From the NCBI RefSeq assembly GCF_000012385.1, contig NC_007940.1:1240001-1304000 (forward strand): a stretch of DNA of 64,000 nt. The letters are read 5' to 3'. Positions 52,447-61,097 of the stretch are shown here, piece by piece. Position 1 is the stretch's first letter, and every line of letters starts with the position of its first letter. Source of the stretch: Rickettsia bellii RML369-C. Its GTDB lineage: Bacteria > Pseudomonadota > Alphaproteobacteria > Rickettsiales > Rickettsiaceae. A program made the translations under genes and the position numbers. Under the pieces are notes generated by a model that made no database searches, was not told the origin of the DNA, and was given only the letters and a program-made list of their open reading frames with translations.

Positions 52447-52478
52447 AACAGCTAATTTTTCAAGTTCAACTAGTATAT
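52447..52478. repeat. RPE family C right-end fragment at the bioY stop
   Basis: GCTAATTTTTCAAGTTCAAC followed by TAGTATATTTGG matches the right end of the family C copy at 49579-49609 (CCAATTTTTCAAATAAAACG, AGTATATTTGG). On the minus strand it supplies the bioY residues YTS and the TGA stop. Confidence 0.65.
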
Positions 52479-53017
52479 TTGGCTTTTGGTTTTACTATGT
52501 TAATAAGCCCAATTAATAAAGCTGATTTAATTATACCAGGTATTATAAAGGGTAATACACCACCATAAAATGCACCACTTGCTCCTATCATTTTAGCAAG
52601 CCACATCCAACCTAAGCTCATAATAATTATATTACCGATTAAACATAATGATATTTGATTTAATAGCTTATTATTAATAAAAATTTTATCTTTTAAGCTT
52701 GCCATAACGTATACAACAATTATAAAGCCTGCTAAATATCCAGCTGTAGGACCGAATAATATTCGTAAGCCACTGGAAAATTCTCCAAATATAGGCATTC
52801 CTACTACTCCAAGAGTTATATAAGATAATATCGTTAAAGGGGCAGTGGTCTTATTATATGTAAGCCCGATAAACATAACTGCAACAGTTTGCAATGAAAT
52901 AAATATCGGCTTCATAGGTATTATTATTTGCGAACAAATCGCAAGTAATGCTACTCCTAAAAATACTTCAAGAGTTCTTTGTTTAACTGTCGGGAAAGAG
53001 ATTGTACTAAGTTGCAT
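52466..53017 (-). CDS. bioY: biotin transporter BioY
   Basis: A 183-residue membrane protein with six hydrophobic segments, the substrate-binding component of a biotin ECF transporter. FISLQTVAVMFIGL and FGPTAGYLAGFIIV are BioY hallmarks. No ECF ATPase genes are nearby; BioY can work alone in some bacteria. GAGGT precedes the ATG. The C terminus is formed by a palindromic-element fragment. Confidence 0.95.
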   Translation of the reverse strand: MQLSTISFPTVKQRTLEVFLGVALLAICSQIIIPMKPIFISLQTVAVMFIGLTYNKTTAPLTILSYITLGVVGMPIFGEFSSGLRILFGPTAGYLAGFIIVVYVMASLKDKIFINNKLLNQISLCLIGNIIIMSLGWMWLAKMIGASGAFYGGVLPFIIPGIIKSALLIGLINIVKPKAKYTS

Positions 53018-53098
53018 AAGCTACCTCATATTTTATTTTTAAGTAAGTAACTAAATAGAATGATATGGGCTCGTTGTCAATAAACTAAAATAATTATT

Positions 53099-53248
53099 TT
53101 AGTTTTCTTCCACAGAATCTAAATCAAGCTTTTTATACATTTCTTGATAAGAAGAATATTCATTTATGTTTAAGCCATTAACTGATTCTTCTAATATTTT
53201 GAGGGATTCTGCATTCAGTTCCTTTTCTTGTTTTTTCTTATTATCCAT
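53099..53248 (-). CDS. small acidic protein of 49 residues
   Basis: A complete short frame beginning MDNKKKQEKELNAESLKILE and ending KLDLDSVEEN. It is hydrophilic and mostly helical. It lies 31 bases after the SspA/GST-like gene in the same direction, so it is probably co-transcribed with it. The ribosome site is poor. Its amino-acid make-up looks like a real protein rather than chance, but I know no family for it. Confidence 0.45.
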   Translation of the reverse strand: MDNKKKQEKELNAESLKILEESVNGLNINEYSSYQEMYKKLDLDSVEEN

Positions 53249-53279
53249 AATACTGTATTTTTATAGCTGGTATGAGCTT

Positions 53280-53948
53280 TTAGAAATCTAAATCTGTATA
53301 ATAGCTTGGTGGAGTAAAGCCTGGGATTCTATCTTGCAATAATAATCTAAAAGCAGGTCTTGATTTAATTAGCGAATACCAATGTTTAATAACAGTCCAT
53401 TTATCCCAATAAATTTCACTAAAATAATCAAGTACGGATAAATGACAAGCTGCTGCAATATCAGCAATAGTTAGCGAGTCTAAAACTATATAACTTCTTT
53501 TCTCAAGTAAGCTAGTCATATATTCTAGGTGATAATTTAGGTTATTTTTTGCAGCACGTAAAAATTCAGTTCTTGGACTGCTCATTTTAGCGATTGATCT
53601 TATAACTTTTTCATCGATGATAATTTTAGTAACTTCACGATAAAATTTATCATTAAACCAAAAGAATAATCGCCTGATTTCACAACAAACATCTACATCC
53701 TCATCTAAAAAATTAAAATTTGGATATTTGCTATGAAGATATTCTACCAAAGGATAAATACCAACTACCGATAAACCATATTGTTCCTCTAAAACAGGCA
53801 ATGTTCCGGCAGGGTTTATTTTTAGAAATTCTTTATTAAACTGCCAATAATCTTCTTTAATTGTAGTAAATTGTATATCTAATTCTTTTAAAAAGACACG
53901 AGCTTGTCTTGAGATGGGACAGATAGGATAATGATATAATTTCTTCAT
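53280..53948 (-). CDS. glutathione S-transferase / SspA-like protein
   Basis: A 222-residue protein: an N-terminal thioredoxin-like domain (MKKLYHYPICPISRQARVFL, with NPAGTLPVL and the cis-Pro region) and a C-terminal helical GST domain with SLTIADIAAACHLSVLDYF. I start it at the ATG at 53948. The frame is open 22 codons further, but those begin LDPVVKPRDDT, the translated arm of a palindromic element. Whether it is a GST or an RNA-polymerase-binding SspA relative cannot be settled here. Confidence 0.85.
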   Translation of the reverse strand: MKKLYHYPICPISRQARVFLKELDIQFTTIKEDYWQFNKEFLKINPAGTLPVLEEQYGLSVVGIYPLVEYLHSKYPNFNFLDEDVDVCCEIRRLFFWFNDKFYREVTKIIIDEKVIRSIAKMSSPRTEFLRAAKNNLNYHLEYMTSLLEKRSYIVLDSLTIADIAAACHLSVLDYFSEIYWDKWTVIKHWYSLIKSRPAFRLLLQDRIPGFTPPSYYTDLDF

Positions 53949-53991
53949 TATGGGTTTAACATATATATTTATGTTCTTAGTGTCATCCCGT

Positions 53992-54100
53992 GGCTTGACC
54001 ACGGGATCCAGCATAAAGCGAGATAAATTGAGCTTTTAATATAGCGAAAAAATTATTTCATAATTTTTAACTGGATCCCGTGGACAAGCCACAAGATGAC
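53992..54100. repeat. RPE family A copy between the GST-like gene and rnpB
   Basis: Arms GTCATCCCGTGGCTTGACCA... and ...CGTGGACAAGCCACAAGATGAC. The right arm has lost the perfect match (ACAAG for ACGGG). It lies directly downstream of rnpB on the minus strand, so it may be part of the region where rnpB transcription ends. Confidence 0.8.
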
Positions 54101-54104
54101 AAAA

Positions 54105-54488
54105 TAAGGTCTATAAGCCGGATTCTGTACGAACTATAAATAGCTCGTTGTAGTTATTTATCTAGGATAAACGTTATCGTTTACCTCAAGCAATCTACCC
54201 GCATTACAAACCGGTTAGAGATACCCGGGAGCTTATAAAAGCTCTGTAACACCTATTTGATTTTGCTCTTGGTGGGGTTTACCATGCGTAACTTGTTACC
54301 AACTTACCGGTGTGCTCTTACCACACCTTTTCACCCTTACCGTAATATAAAATATATTATGGCGGTTTATTTTCTGCGGCACTTTCCCTAAAGTAATATT
54401 ACTCCGCCGGGCGTTACCCGGCACCATACCTCTATAGAGTCCGGACTTTCCTCGTAATTTTTTAAAAATCACGCAACTACACGACCTA
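54105..54488 (-). ncRNA. rnpB: RNase P RNA (bacterial type A)
   Basis: On the minus strand the conserved blocks occur in order: GAGGAAAGTCCGGACTC near the 5' end, GGGAAAGTGCC, GGTAAGGGTGAAAAGGTG, AGAGCACACCGG, and at the 3' end ACAGAATCCGGCTTATAG. The ends pair (AGGTC with GACCT, P1). It is the catalytic RNA that matures tRNA 5' ends. A consensus-like promoter lies immediately upstream. End positions are good to a few bases. Confidence 0.96.
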
Positions 54489-54493
54489 TTTAG

Positions 54494-54522
54494 ATTATGC
54501 TAAATTTTCACAAATTAGTCAA
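54494..54522 (-). promoter_or_regulatory. rnpB promoter
   Basis: On the minus strand TTGACT (54517-54522), exactly 17 bases, CATAAT (54494-54499). Initiation about seven bases later (near 54487) coincides with the 5' strand of RNase P helix P1, which supports both calls. Confidence 0.75.
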
Positions 54523-54548
54523 TATTTACTATTAACAATAATTTAACG

Positions 54549-54577
54549 TTGCCACTATTATTAGCATAATGTATAAA
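54549..54577 (+). promoter_or_regulatory. candidate ppdK promoter
   Basis: TTGCCA (54549-54554), 17 bases, TATAAA (54572-54577), 53 bases before the ppdK ATG. It diverges from the rnpB promoter with 26 bases between them. Confidence 0.5.
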
Positions 54578-54630
54578 TAGGGTTTAAGTTCCAAATACCA
54601 TCAATAATTATTAGCAAATTTTATATATAT

Positions 54631-57267
54631 ATGAAAAAATTAATTTACTATTTTGGTAGTAACGGTAGCGATGGAAACGCTAGTATGAAAGATATACTTG
54701 GTAATAAAGGAGCTGGGCTTGCTGAAATGTCTAACTTAAAATTACCTATACCTGACGGCTTTACTATCACTACTGAACTTTGTAACTATTTTTATACTCA
54801 TGATAATAGCTTTCCTAAAAATTTTAGAAATGAACTAAGAACAGCTGTAGAAAAACTTGAAGCCACCACTGGCAAAGTTTTTGGAAGCACCAAAAATCCT
54901 TTATTATTATCGGTAAGATCAGGCTCTATTGTTTCAATGCCTGGTATGATGGACACCATACTTAACCTTGGAATGAACGATGAAGTTTGTGCAGCTCTTG
55001 GAGAAGTATGCAAGGACAAAAGATTTGCTCTTGATAGCTATAAAAGATTTCTAGAAATGTATGGAGCAACTGTTTTATCCATACCAAGTGATTTATTTGA
55101 ACAAATTTATGAAAGACATAAGATTCAAGCCGATATTTATAGAGATAGCGATGTTACACCACAATTATTAGAAAAGATCATTGAGGACTTCAAAAAATTA
55201 CATGTAAAATATGCAGAAAAGTTAATAACTGATCCTTACGAACAGTTAGAATCGGCAATTAAAGCGGTACTTAATTCTTGGATGAGTAACAGAGCAGTCA
55301 TATATAGAAAAATCAATAATATTTCCGAAAGCTCTGGCACGGCTATAAATATCCAATCTATGGTTTTTGGTAATTTAAGCAAAACTTCAGCAACAGGAGT
55401 TATTTTTACTAGATCACCCTCTACAGGTGAAAAAAAGCTTTTTGGTGAATTTTTGATAAATGCTCAAGGGGAAGATATAGTATCAGGCACTAGAACACCT
55501 TTGCCTATTATTTCTGATGATTCAAATTCCATGAAAGCAACAATGCCGAAAGTGTTTGATGAATTATCAAAAATTTCTGAAACATTAGAAAAGCATTATC
55601 TAGATATGCAAGATATAGAGTTTACTATAGAAAACAGCAAGCTTTATATACTACAAACTCGTACAGCTAAAAGAACTGCCATTGCTGCTATAAAAATTGC
55701 TGTACAAATGGTGGAAGAAAAGCTGATCTCTAAAGAACAGGCTTTAATGCGAATCGATCCTGAGTCGTTAAACCAATTACTGCACACTCGTATAGATTAT
55801 AGCAAAGGTCTTACATCTATTGCAGATGGATTACCTGCCTCCCCAGGTGCCGCAACTGGTATTATCGTATTTTCACCTTATGATGCTGAAAAACTATCAC
55901 ATCACCATAAAGTGATTTTAGTTAGGCACGATACTAGCCCCGAAGATATTAATGGCATGCATGTTTCCTCAGGTATTTTAACAATACGAGGCGGTATGAC
56001 TTCACACGCAGCGGTAGTAGCAAGAGGTATGGGCAAGCCCTGTGTTTGCGGAACTAATAATTTAGTAATAGATGAGAAAAAACAAACATTAATAGCTGGG
56101 GATCTGATACTTAAACAAGATGATATTATCACGATTGACGGCGGCACAGGTAAAGTTTTTTTAGGGGCAGTGCCATTAATTCAACCTACTTTTAGTGAAG
56201 AATCAAAACTAATTTTAGAATGGGCAGATGAGACAAGTAAACTAAAAATTCGTACCAATGCCGAAACAGTAAGTGATGCTTTAGTATCGGTAAAATTTGG
56301 TGCTAAAGGTATCGGTTTATGTCGTAGTGAACATATGTTCTTTGATAAAAACAAAATTCCTCTGGTACGGGAAATGATTATTGCCCCTGATATAGATAGA
56401 AGAAAGCTTGCAGTGCAGAAATTACTCCCTCTTCAAACACAAGATTTTAAGGCTCTATTTAGAGTGATGGGCGATAAACCGGTAAATATTAGATTACTTG
56501 ATCCACCATTGCATGAGTTTTTACCTACTACTGAAGAAGATAAGAAAAATCTAGCAAGTAGTTTAAACTTGCCCTTATCAATGATTAATCAACGTCTGCA
56601 CGCTATGCATGAGGTAAACCCTATGCTTGGTCATCGAGGTTGTAGACTTGGTATCTGCTCACCAGAAATTTATCAGATGCAAGTTGAAGCAATCTTTACA
56701 GCTATTTTTGAGCTCCATAAAGAAGAAAATATTGAATGCAAATTAGAATTAATGATTCCTTTAATTAGTAATGTTAACGAAATCAAGAAGCTTAAAGGTG
56801 ATATTTATGAAATGATCCATGAGCTAGAAGAGCGTTATGAGCATAAATTTTCTTTTAGTTTAGGTACAATGATTGAGCTACCAAGAGCGGCACTTAACAG
56901 TAAAAAGATAGCTGAAGAAGTTGATTATTTTAGCTTTGGTACTAATGATTTAACACAAACTACATATGGAATTTCTAGAGATGATATAGCCTCTTTCTTA
57001 CCTTATTATTTAGAAGAAAGAATTTTTGAGTCCGATCCATTTACTACGCTAGATGAAGAAGGAGTAGGAGAATTAATTGAGATTGCTATAAAACGAGGAA
57101 AAAGCAGCAACCCTAGCTTAAAGCTGGGTGCTTGTGGCGAGCATGCTGGACACCCTGCTTCTATAGAATTTTTTCACAAAATGAATCTGGATTATGTTTC
57201 CTGCTCCCCTTATCGTATTCCGATCGCACGAATCGCCGCCGCACAAGCTAAAATTAAGCACGGATAA
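54631..57267 (+). CDS. ppdK: pyruvate, phosphate dikinase
   Basis: An 878-residue enzyme interconverting pyruvate, ATP and phosphate with PEP, AMP and pyrophosphate. It has an N-terminal nucleotide-binding domain (GNKGAGLAEMSNLKLPIPDG), the phosphohistidine domain with GGMTSHAAVVARGMGKPCVC (catalytic His), and the C-terminal TIM-barrel PEP/pyruvate domain (FGTNDLTQTTYGISRDD, LGACGEHAGHPASIEFF with catalytic Cys). Rickettsiae lack most glycolysis, so it probably serves PEP or pyrophosphate balance. No strong ribosome site is present. Confidence 0.98.
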   Translation: MKKLIYYFGSNGSDGNASMKDILGNKGAGLAEMSNLKLPIPDGFTITTELCNYFYTHDNSFPKNFRNELRTAVEKLEATTGKVFGSTKNPLLLSVRSGSIVSMPGMMDTILNLGMNDEVCAALGEVCKDKRFALDSYKRFLEMYGATVLSIPSDLFEQIYERHKIQADIYRDSDVTPQLLEKIIEDFKKLHVKYAEKLITDPYEQLESAIKAVLNSWMSNRAVIYRKINNISESSGTAINIQSMVFGNLSKTSATGVIFTRSPSTGEKKLFGEFLINAQGEDIVSGTRTPLPIISDDSNSMKATMPKVFDELSKISETLEKHYLDMQDIEFTIENSKLYILQTRTAKRTAIAAIKIAVQMVEEKLISKEQALMRIDPESLNQLLHTRIDYSKGLTSIADGLPASPGAATGIIVFSPYDAEKLSHHHKVILVRHDTSPEDINGMHVSSGILTIRGGMTSHAAVVARGMGKPCVCGTNNLVIDEKKQTLIAGDLILKQDDIITIDGGTGKVFLGAVPLIQPTFSEESKLILEWADETSKLKIRTNAETVSDALVSVKFGAKGIGLCRSEHMFFDKNKIPLVREMIIAPDIDRRKLAVQKLLPLQTQDFKALFRVMGDKPVNIRLLDPPLHEFLPTTEEDKKNLASSLNLPLSMINQRLHAMHEVNPMLGHRGCRLGICSPEIYQMQVEAIFTAIFELHKEENIECKLELMIPLISNVNEIKKLKGDIYEMIHELEERYEHKFSFSLGTMIELPRAALNSKKIAEEVDYFSFGTNDLTQTTYGISRDDIASFLPYYLEERIFESDPFTTLDEEGVGELIEIAIKRGKSSNPSLKLGACGEHAGHPASIEFFHKMNLDYVSCSPYRIPIARIAAAQAKIKHG

Positions 57268-57274
57268 GTATTGT

Positions 57275-57545
57275 TGCGTAGATCAGTTTTTCAGTTGTCA
57301 TCCCGCACTGGAGGTATTGTTGCGTGGATATCAAATCGTCATGAGCTACGCGACTGCAAGGAGCGTGGCAATCCAGAAAAAAATAATAAAAAATATTATA
57401 AAGTTAGCATTTTTTTACTTCCTTGCTTCGTCAATTACTGCGTAATTTCCTCGCAATGACGACTCTCGATCCACGCAACAATGCCCGCACGGGATGACAG
57501 AGGAAAATAACACACACAACAACAATAGTTTCTTCTCACAATGAC
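57275..57545. repeat. RPE cluster after ppdK
   Basis: The linker TATTGTTGCGTAGATCAG, a partial family A arm (GTCATCCCGCACTGGAGG), and a family B element at 57338-57461 (CGTCATGAGCTACGCGACTG ... TTCCTCGCAATGACG). Mirrored linkers follow (CGATCCACGCAACAATGCCC, CCGCACGGGATGACAG). The short frames seen here are repeat sequence. The remaining bases up to 57588 hold nothing else. Confidence 0.8.
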
Positions 57546-57588
57546 GTTTTTTACCTCTCTTTTAAAACCTTAATTATTTCTTAATTAT

Positions 57589-57617
57589 TTGACAAATCTT
57601 AAGATTTAATGTATAAT
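57589..57617 (+). promoter_or_regulatory. perfect-consensus sigma-70 promoter
   Basis: TTGACA (57589-57594), 17 bases, TATAAT (57612-57617): a full match at both hexamers with ideal spacing. It lies 86 bases before the start of the 1102-residue repeat protein. This is the best promoter match I found in the window. Confidence 0.85.
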
Positions 57618-57703
57618 GCTTTTTACTTTGCAAATAAAAGCTTAATATTTTAACTATTACTTGACTAAGTTTTTATTGTGAATAATTTTACAAGGGGAAT
57701 TTT

Positions 57704-60700
57704 ATGTTAGATCTTAAGTCATTAAATACAATTTTATTTAGTAATAAAGAATCAGAATTAAAAATAGCAATAAAAAAGATAAGTGATCAATTTGAACCGG
57801 AAAAAGCTAAAAATATTTTAGCATATGCAAATACTTATAATAATATACTTTCTAGCTTACTTACAGAGTTTAATACATTACCTAAAATAATAAGCGATGA
57901 AGAGATTATCAATCAATTCTACAATTCAGAAATTAGTCCTTTTTTTGGCTTTTCAAGCTTTAAACACTTAGAAGAAGCAAAAAAATCTATCTCACAAGCT
58001 CAAATTAATACAGTTAAGAAAAACTATTCTAAGTTAGAAATAAAAAATAAAGAATTAGCAAACGCTAAAAAAAACAGTAATTCTTCTACAGTGCAAAAAC
58101 TAGAGCAGGAAACAGAAAAACTTCAAACTTTTCTAGATAGCCCTCAATCACAAACCGCACTAAAAATATTAAAGCATAATATAGCTAAAGAACAATATAT
58201 TAAATCATTTAAATTAAGCAAATTAGTAGCTGATTATATCGAGGAAAATAATACAATAGATGACAATTTAGCTTATAAACATGCATATGACATAACAGTC
58301 TGTTTAGGAGGAGAAATAGCTCAAAATCAAGATATTTTAGCTAAATTACAAAGCTTTCTAAGTGATAACGGATTCTTAAAAGCTAAAAAGCCATTGCACG
58401 ATACATTTGCAAGATTTTCTCTACCTGAAAATAAGGAACATGTTACTTTAAAAAAGTGGCAAGGGTTAATTAGTAAACACGGCAAAGAGGCAATGAAGTT
58501 ATTTGCAGTATCTGACGAAATTGAAGAAAAAAAAGCAGGGGATACCGGTATACATTTAGCACCAGAAAATTTACAAGATGCAATATTTCTTCAAACTCAA
58601 TTAACCTATGAAAGAGCTGACGAATATCCTGAACTAGCTAAATTGGCACTTAAATATAAATTATCTGAAGAAGATTTTAACCAATGCTTAGAAATAGAAA
58701 GACAAAAAAAGAGCTTTGACAATTTACCAGATATTACAATTCATGGGAAAGATCTGGATTGCAAGCTTGATAGTAGCACATCATTAAAAGGTTATCATCT
58801 AGTTAAATTACCAATTAATGATCCTAGAGCTTATATTCTAGGTCATATTGTTCAAGACTGTCAATCTATTGGGGGGCATAGTGAAAGATGTGTAATCGAT
58901 GGGATTACTAGAGAAAATAATGGTTTTTATGTTTTACTAAAAAGTAAGAACTCAGCTAAACCAAATGCAGAAATATTTACCTCAGATGGAAAAATTGATT
59001 ATCAAAATTTTGATATAGTTGGTCAAGCATATGCTTGGCTTAGTAAGTTAGGTAACCTTGTTTTAGATTCATGGGAAAATTTACGTAATGAGAAGGAAGA
59101 CGAGGAGGATGATGAGGAGGAGAATGATGAAGATGAAATTGAAGATGAAGATGAGATTGAAGATGAAGAAGAAGCAAAATCATTAAATGATGATAAAGTA
59201 ATTGTACCTTTACTAAAAGAATTCGCAAAACAAGTTTGCAATACCACAAACATCAACAGAGTTACTGTTGGTCTTGGCGGCAAAACTCCTGAAAAATTTA
59301 AAGAAATAGAAACTGAATTCCCTGAAACTATATTAGAAGGTTATGATTATGGCGATGCTACAGACCAAGCTTTAATCTATCAAAAACCTGAATTAACAGA
59401 ATTAGAAAATAAAATTAATGGTTACGTAGCAAAAACAGAATTTGAGTTTGAATTAAATAGAATTGATATAGCTAAAGCCTTATTAAATTTAATAGAAAAT
59501 GAGCCAAATTTTAATGATCTTCTTAATAACATTAGTCACAAGTTACTAAAATTATTAAATGTATTAGCTATTAGTTCTGATTTAAAAAAATTTAATTATG
59601 ACTATTTTAAAGAATTTTTAAATTTAGAAGCTGATGTAATAAAGCAACTTGGGGGCTTTTTAGAATATTATAATAAAAAATATTTTATGCCTCATGATCT
59701 AAAGGATTTAGGCACAGAAAGAATAAATAATATAACTTCATGTAATGTAATAGAATGTTATAAACAACAATATTTTACTTTTGAAGATCTTAAAGATTTA
59801 GATAACAAAAAAATAGAATTATTAACTTCAACTTGCATACAGAACGGTTATCGAGACCAATATTTTACTTTTGAAGATCTTAAAGATTTAGATAACAAAA
59901 AAATAGAATTGTTAACTTCAACTCGCATACAGAACAGTTATCGAGACCAATATTTTACCTTTAAAGATCTTAAAGATTTAGATAGCAAAAAAGTAGAATT
60001 ACTAACTTCAATTTACACGAAGTGGGGTTATGAAAAGAAATATTTTACTTTTGAAGATCTCAAAATTTTAGACCTAGATAAATTAACAATAGCAACTTCA
60101 ACAAACATAATTGAATGTTATGAAAGCAATTATTTCAAATTTAAAGAGTTTGTCGAATTAGATATAAAAAGAATAAAAAATATTTGTGACGATTTATTTG
60201 AATATAAAATGCTTTTGCAAAAGTATTGTACATTTAGTGAGTTAAAAGATTTAAGTTCAGATAAAATAAAAGCTCTTAAAAATTCTTTTGTAGTAAAAGG
60301 TTATGACAATAAATATTTCACATTTAACGACCTTAAGGATTTGAGTTTAGAAAAAATAAAATTATTAACTTTAAAGGATTCTGTTGAGGCTTATGAAAAG
60401 CAACATTGCACATTTAACGACCTTAAAGATATAAATATAGAAAAAATACCAATTTTAACAAGTCCATCAACAGTTACAACATGTCAACTAGGGTATTACA
60501 ATTTTAACGATCTAAAAGATTTAAACTTAGATAAATTAGAAATAGCAATTTCAATGACAAGCTACTACGATATTATAAAATTTAAAGATTTTGTCGAACT
60601 AGATGTAGAAAAAATGCAAGCTATTTATAATACTAGAATTACATGTAGCAAAATCCTTAAAGGAAAACATTGTACATTTGATGATCTTAAAAACATAGAT

Positions 60701-61012
60701 GAAAACAAAATGAAAGCTCTAACATCAGATATGGCACTTATGTGTTATAGAAGCAAGTATTTTACATTTAACGAGCTTAAGGATTTAAGCTTAGAAATAA
60801 TACAAACCTTAACAAGTAAAAAATCTTATATTCACTATAAACGTAAGGGTTTTAAATTTGAAGATTTTAAAGCAAGTTTAGAAAAAATAGAAATAGCTGA
60901 TAATCATAAAATAGAAATTTCTAAAAATCTTGAAGTCTCTTCTTTCACTGATTTAGTTGTTAACGATCATAATCATGAAGAGAATGTAGATATAATTGGA
61001 AGAGATTTATAG
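57704..61012 (+). CDS. large repeat protein with GNAT-like middle segment (possible effector)
   Basis: An 1102-residue soluble protein without a signal peptide. Residues 1-340 are helical and Lys/Glu-rich. Residues about 350-560 contain ILGHIVQDCQSIGGHSERCV and VGQAYAWLSKLGNLVLDSWE, then VTVGLGGKTPEKF, a pattern I associate loosely with acetyltransferase-like folds. An acidic run (mostly Asp/Glu, about residues 464-490) interrupts it. From about residue 660 to 1065 there are 13-14 copies of a roughly 30-residue repeat, YFTFEDLKDLDNKKIELLTS type. Ribosome site AAGGGGA; promoter of consensus quality. Function unknown; a host-directed effector is a guess from architecture. Confidence 0.75.
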   Translation: MLDLKSLNTILFSNKESELKIAIKKISDQFEPEKAKNILAYANTYNNILSSLLTEFNTLPKIISDEEIINQFYNSEISPFFGFSSFKHLEEAKKSISQAQINTVKKNYSKLEIKNKELANAKKNSNSSTVQKLEQETEKLQTFLDSPQSQTALKILKHNIAKEQYIKSFKLSKLVADYIEENNTIDDNLAYKHAYDITVCLGGEIAQNQDILAKLQSFLSDNGFLKAKKPLHDTFARFSLPENKEHVTLKKWQGLISKHGKEAMKLFAVSDEIEEKKAGDTGIHLAPENLQDAIFLQTQLTYERADEYPELAKLALKYKLSEEDFNQCLEIERQKKSFDNLPDITIHGKDLDCKLDSSTSLKGYHLVKLPINDPRAYILGHIVQDCQSIGGHSERCVIDGITRENNGFYVLLKSKNSAKPNAEIFTSDGKIDYQNFDIVGQAYAWLSKLGNLVLDSWENLRNEKEDEEDDEEENDEDEIEDEDEIEDEEEAKSLNDDKVIVPLLKEFAKQVCNTTNINRVTVGLGGKTPEKFKEIETEFPETILEGYDYGDATDQALIYQKPELTELENKINGYVAKTEFEFELNRIDIAKALLNLIENEPNFNDLLNNISHKLLKLLNVLAISSDLKKFNYDYFKEFLNLEADVIKQLGGFLEYYNKKYFMPHDLKDLGTERINNITSCNVIECYKQQYFTFEDLKDLDNKKIELLTSTCIQNGYRDQYFTFEDLKDLDNKKIELLTSTRIQNSYRDQYFTFKDLKDLDSKKVELLTSIYTKWGYEKKYFTFEDLKILDLDKLTIATSTNIIECYESNYFKFKEFVELDIKRIKNICDDLFEYKMLLQKYCTFSELKDLSSDKIKALKNSFVVKGYDNKYFTFNDLKDLSLEKIKLLTLKDSVEAYEKQHCTFNDLKDINIEKIPILTSPSTVTTCQLGYYNFNDLKDLNLDKLEIAISMTSYYDIIKFKDFVELDVEKMQAIYNTRITCSKILKGKHCTFDDLKNIDENKMKALTSDMALMCYRSKYFTFNELKDLSLEIIQTLTSKKSYIHYKRKGFKFEDFKASLEKIEIADNHKIEISKNLEVSSFTDLVVNDHNHEENVDIIGRDL
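59771..60040 (+). repeat. three tandem 90-bp coding repeats
   Basis: Units start at 59771, 59861 and 59951, each opening TATTTTACTTTTGAAGATCT (the third with two changes). The first two differ at only a few bases over 90; the third diverges in its last part. They encode three of the 30-residue repeats and show that the array grew recently by duplication. Confidence 0.9.
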
Positions 61013-61017
61013 TTTAG

Positions 61018-61086
61018 TGTCATGAGCTACTCGACTGTAAAGAGCGTGACAATCTCATGAGTTAATACAATCTCCCTGAGATTGTC
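61018..61086. repeat. RPE family B fragment with terminator-like hairpin
   Basis: GTCATGAGCTACTCGACTGT and AGAGCGTGACAATC match the left end of family B elements. GACAATCTCA (61048-61057) pairs with TGAGATTGTC (61077-61086). It lies between the convergent repeat-protein gene and polA and may help end both transcripts, though there is no T-run. Confidence 0.6.
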
Positions 61087-61097
61087 CTGTACTATAT

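Noticed and set aside
59771..60040. Regular 90-base repeats considered as a CRISPR-like array
   Set aside because: Repeats are contiguous without spacers, multiple of three, and lie in frame in a long coding region.
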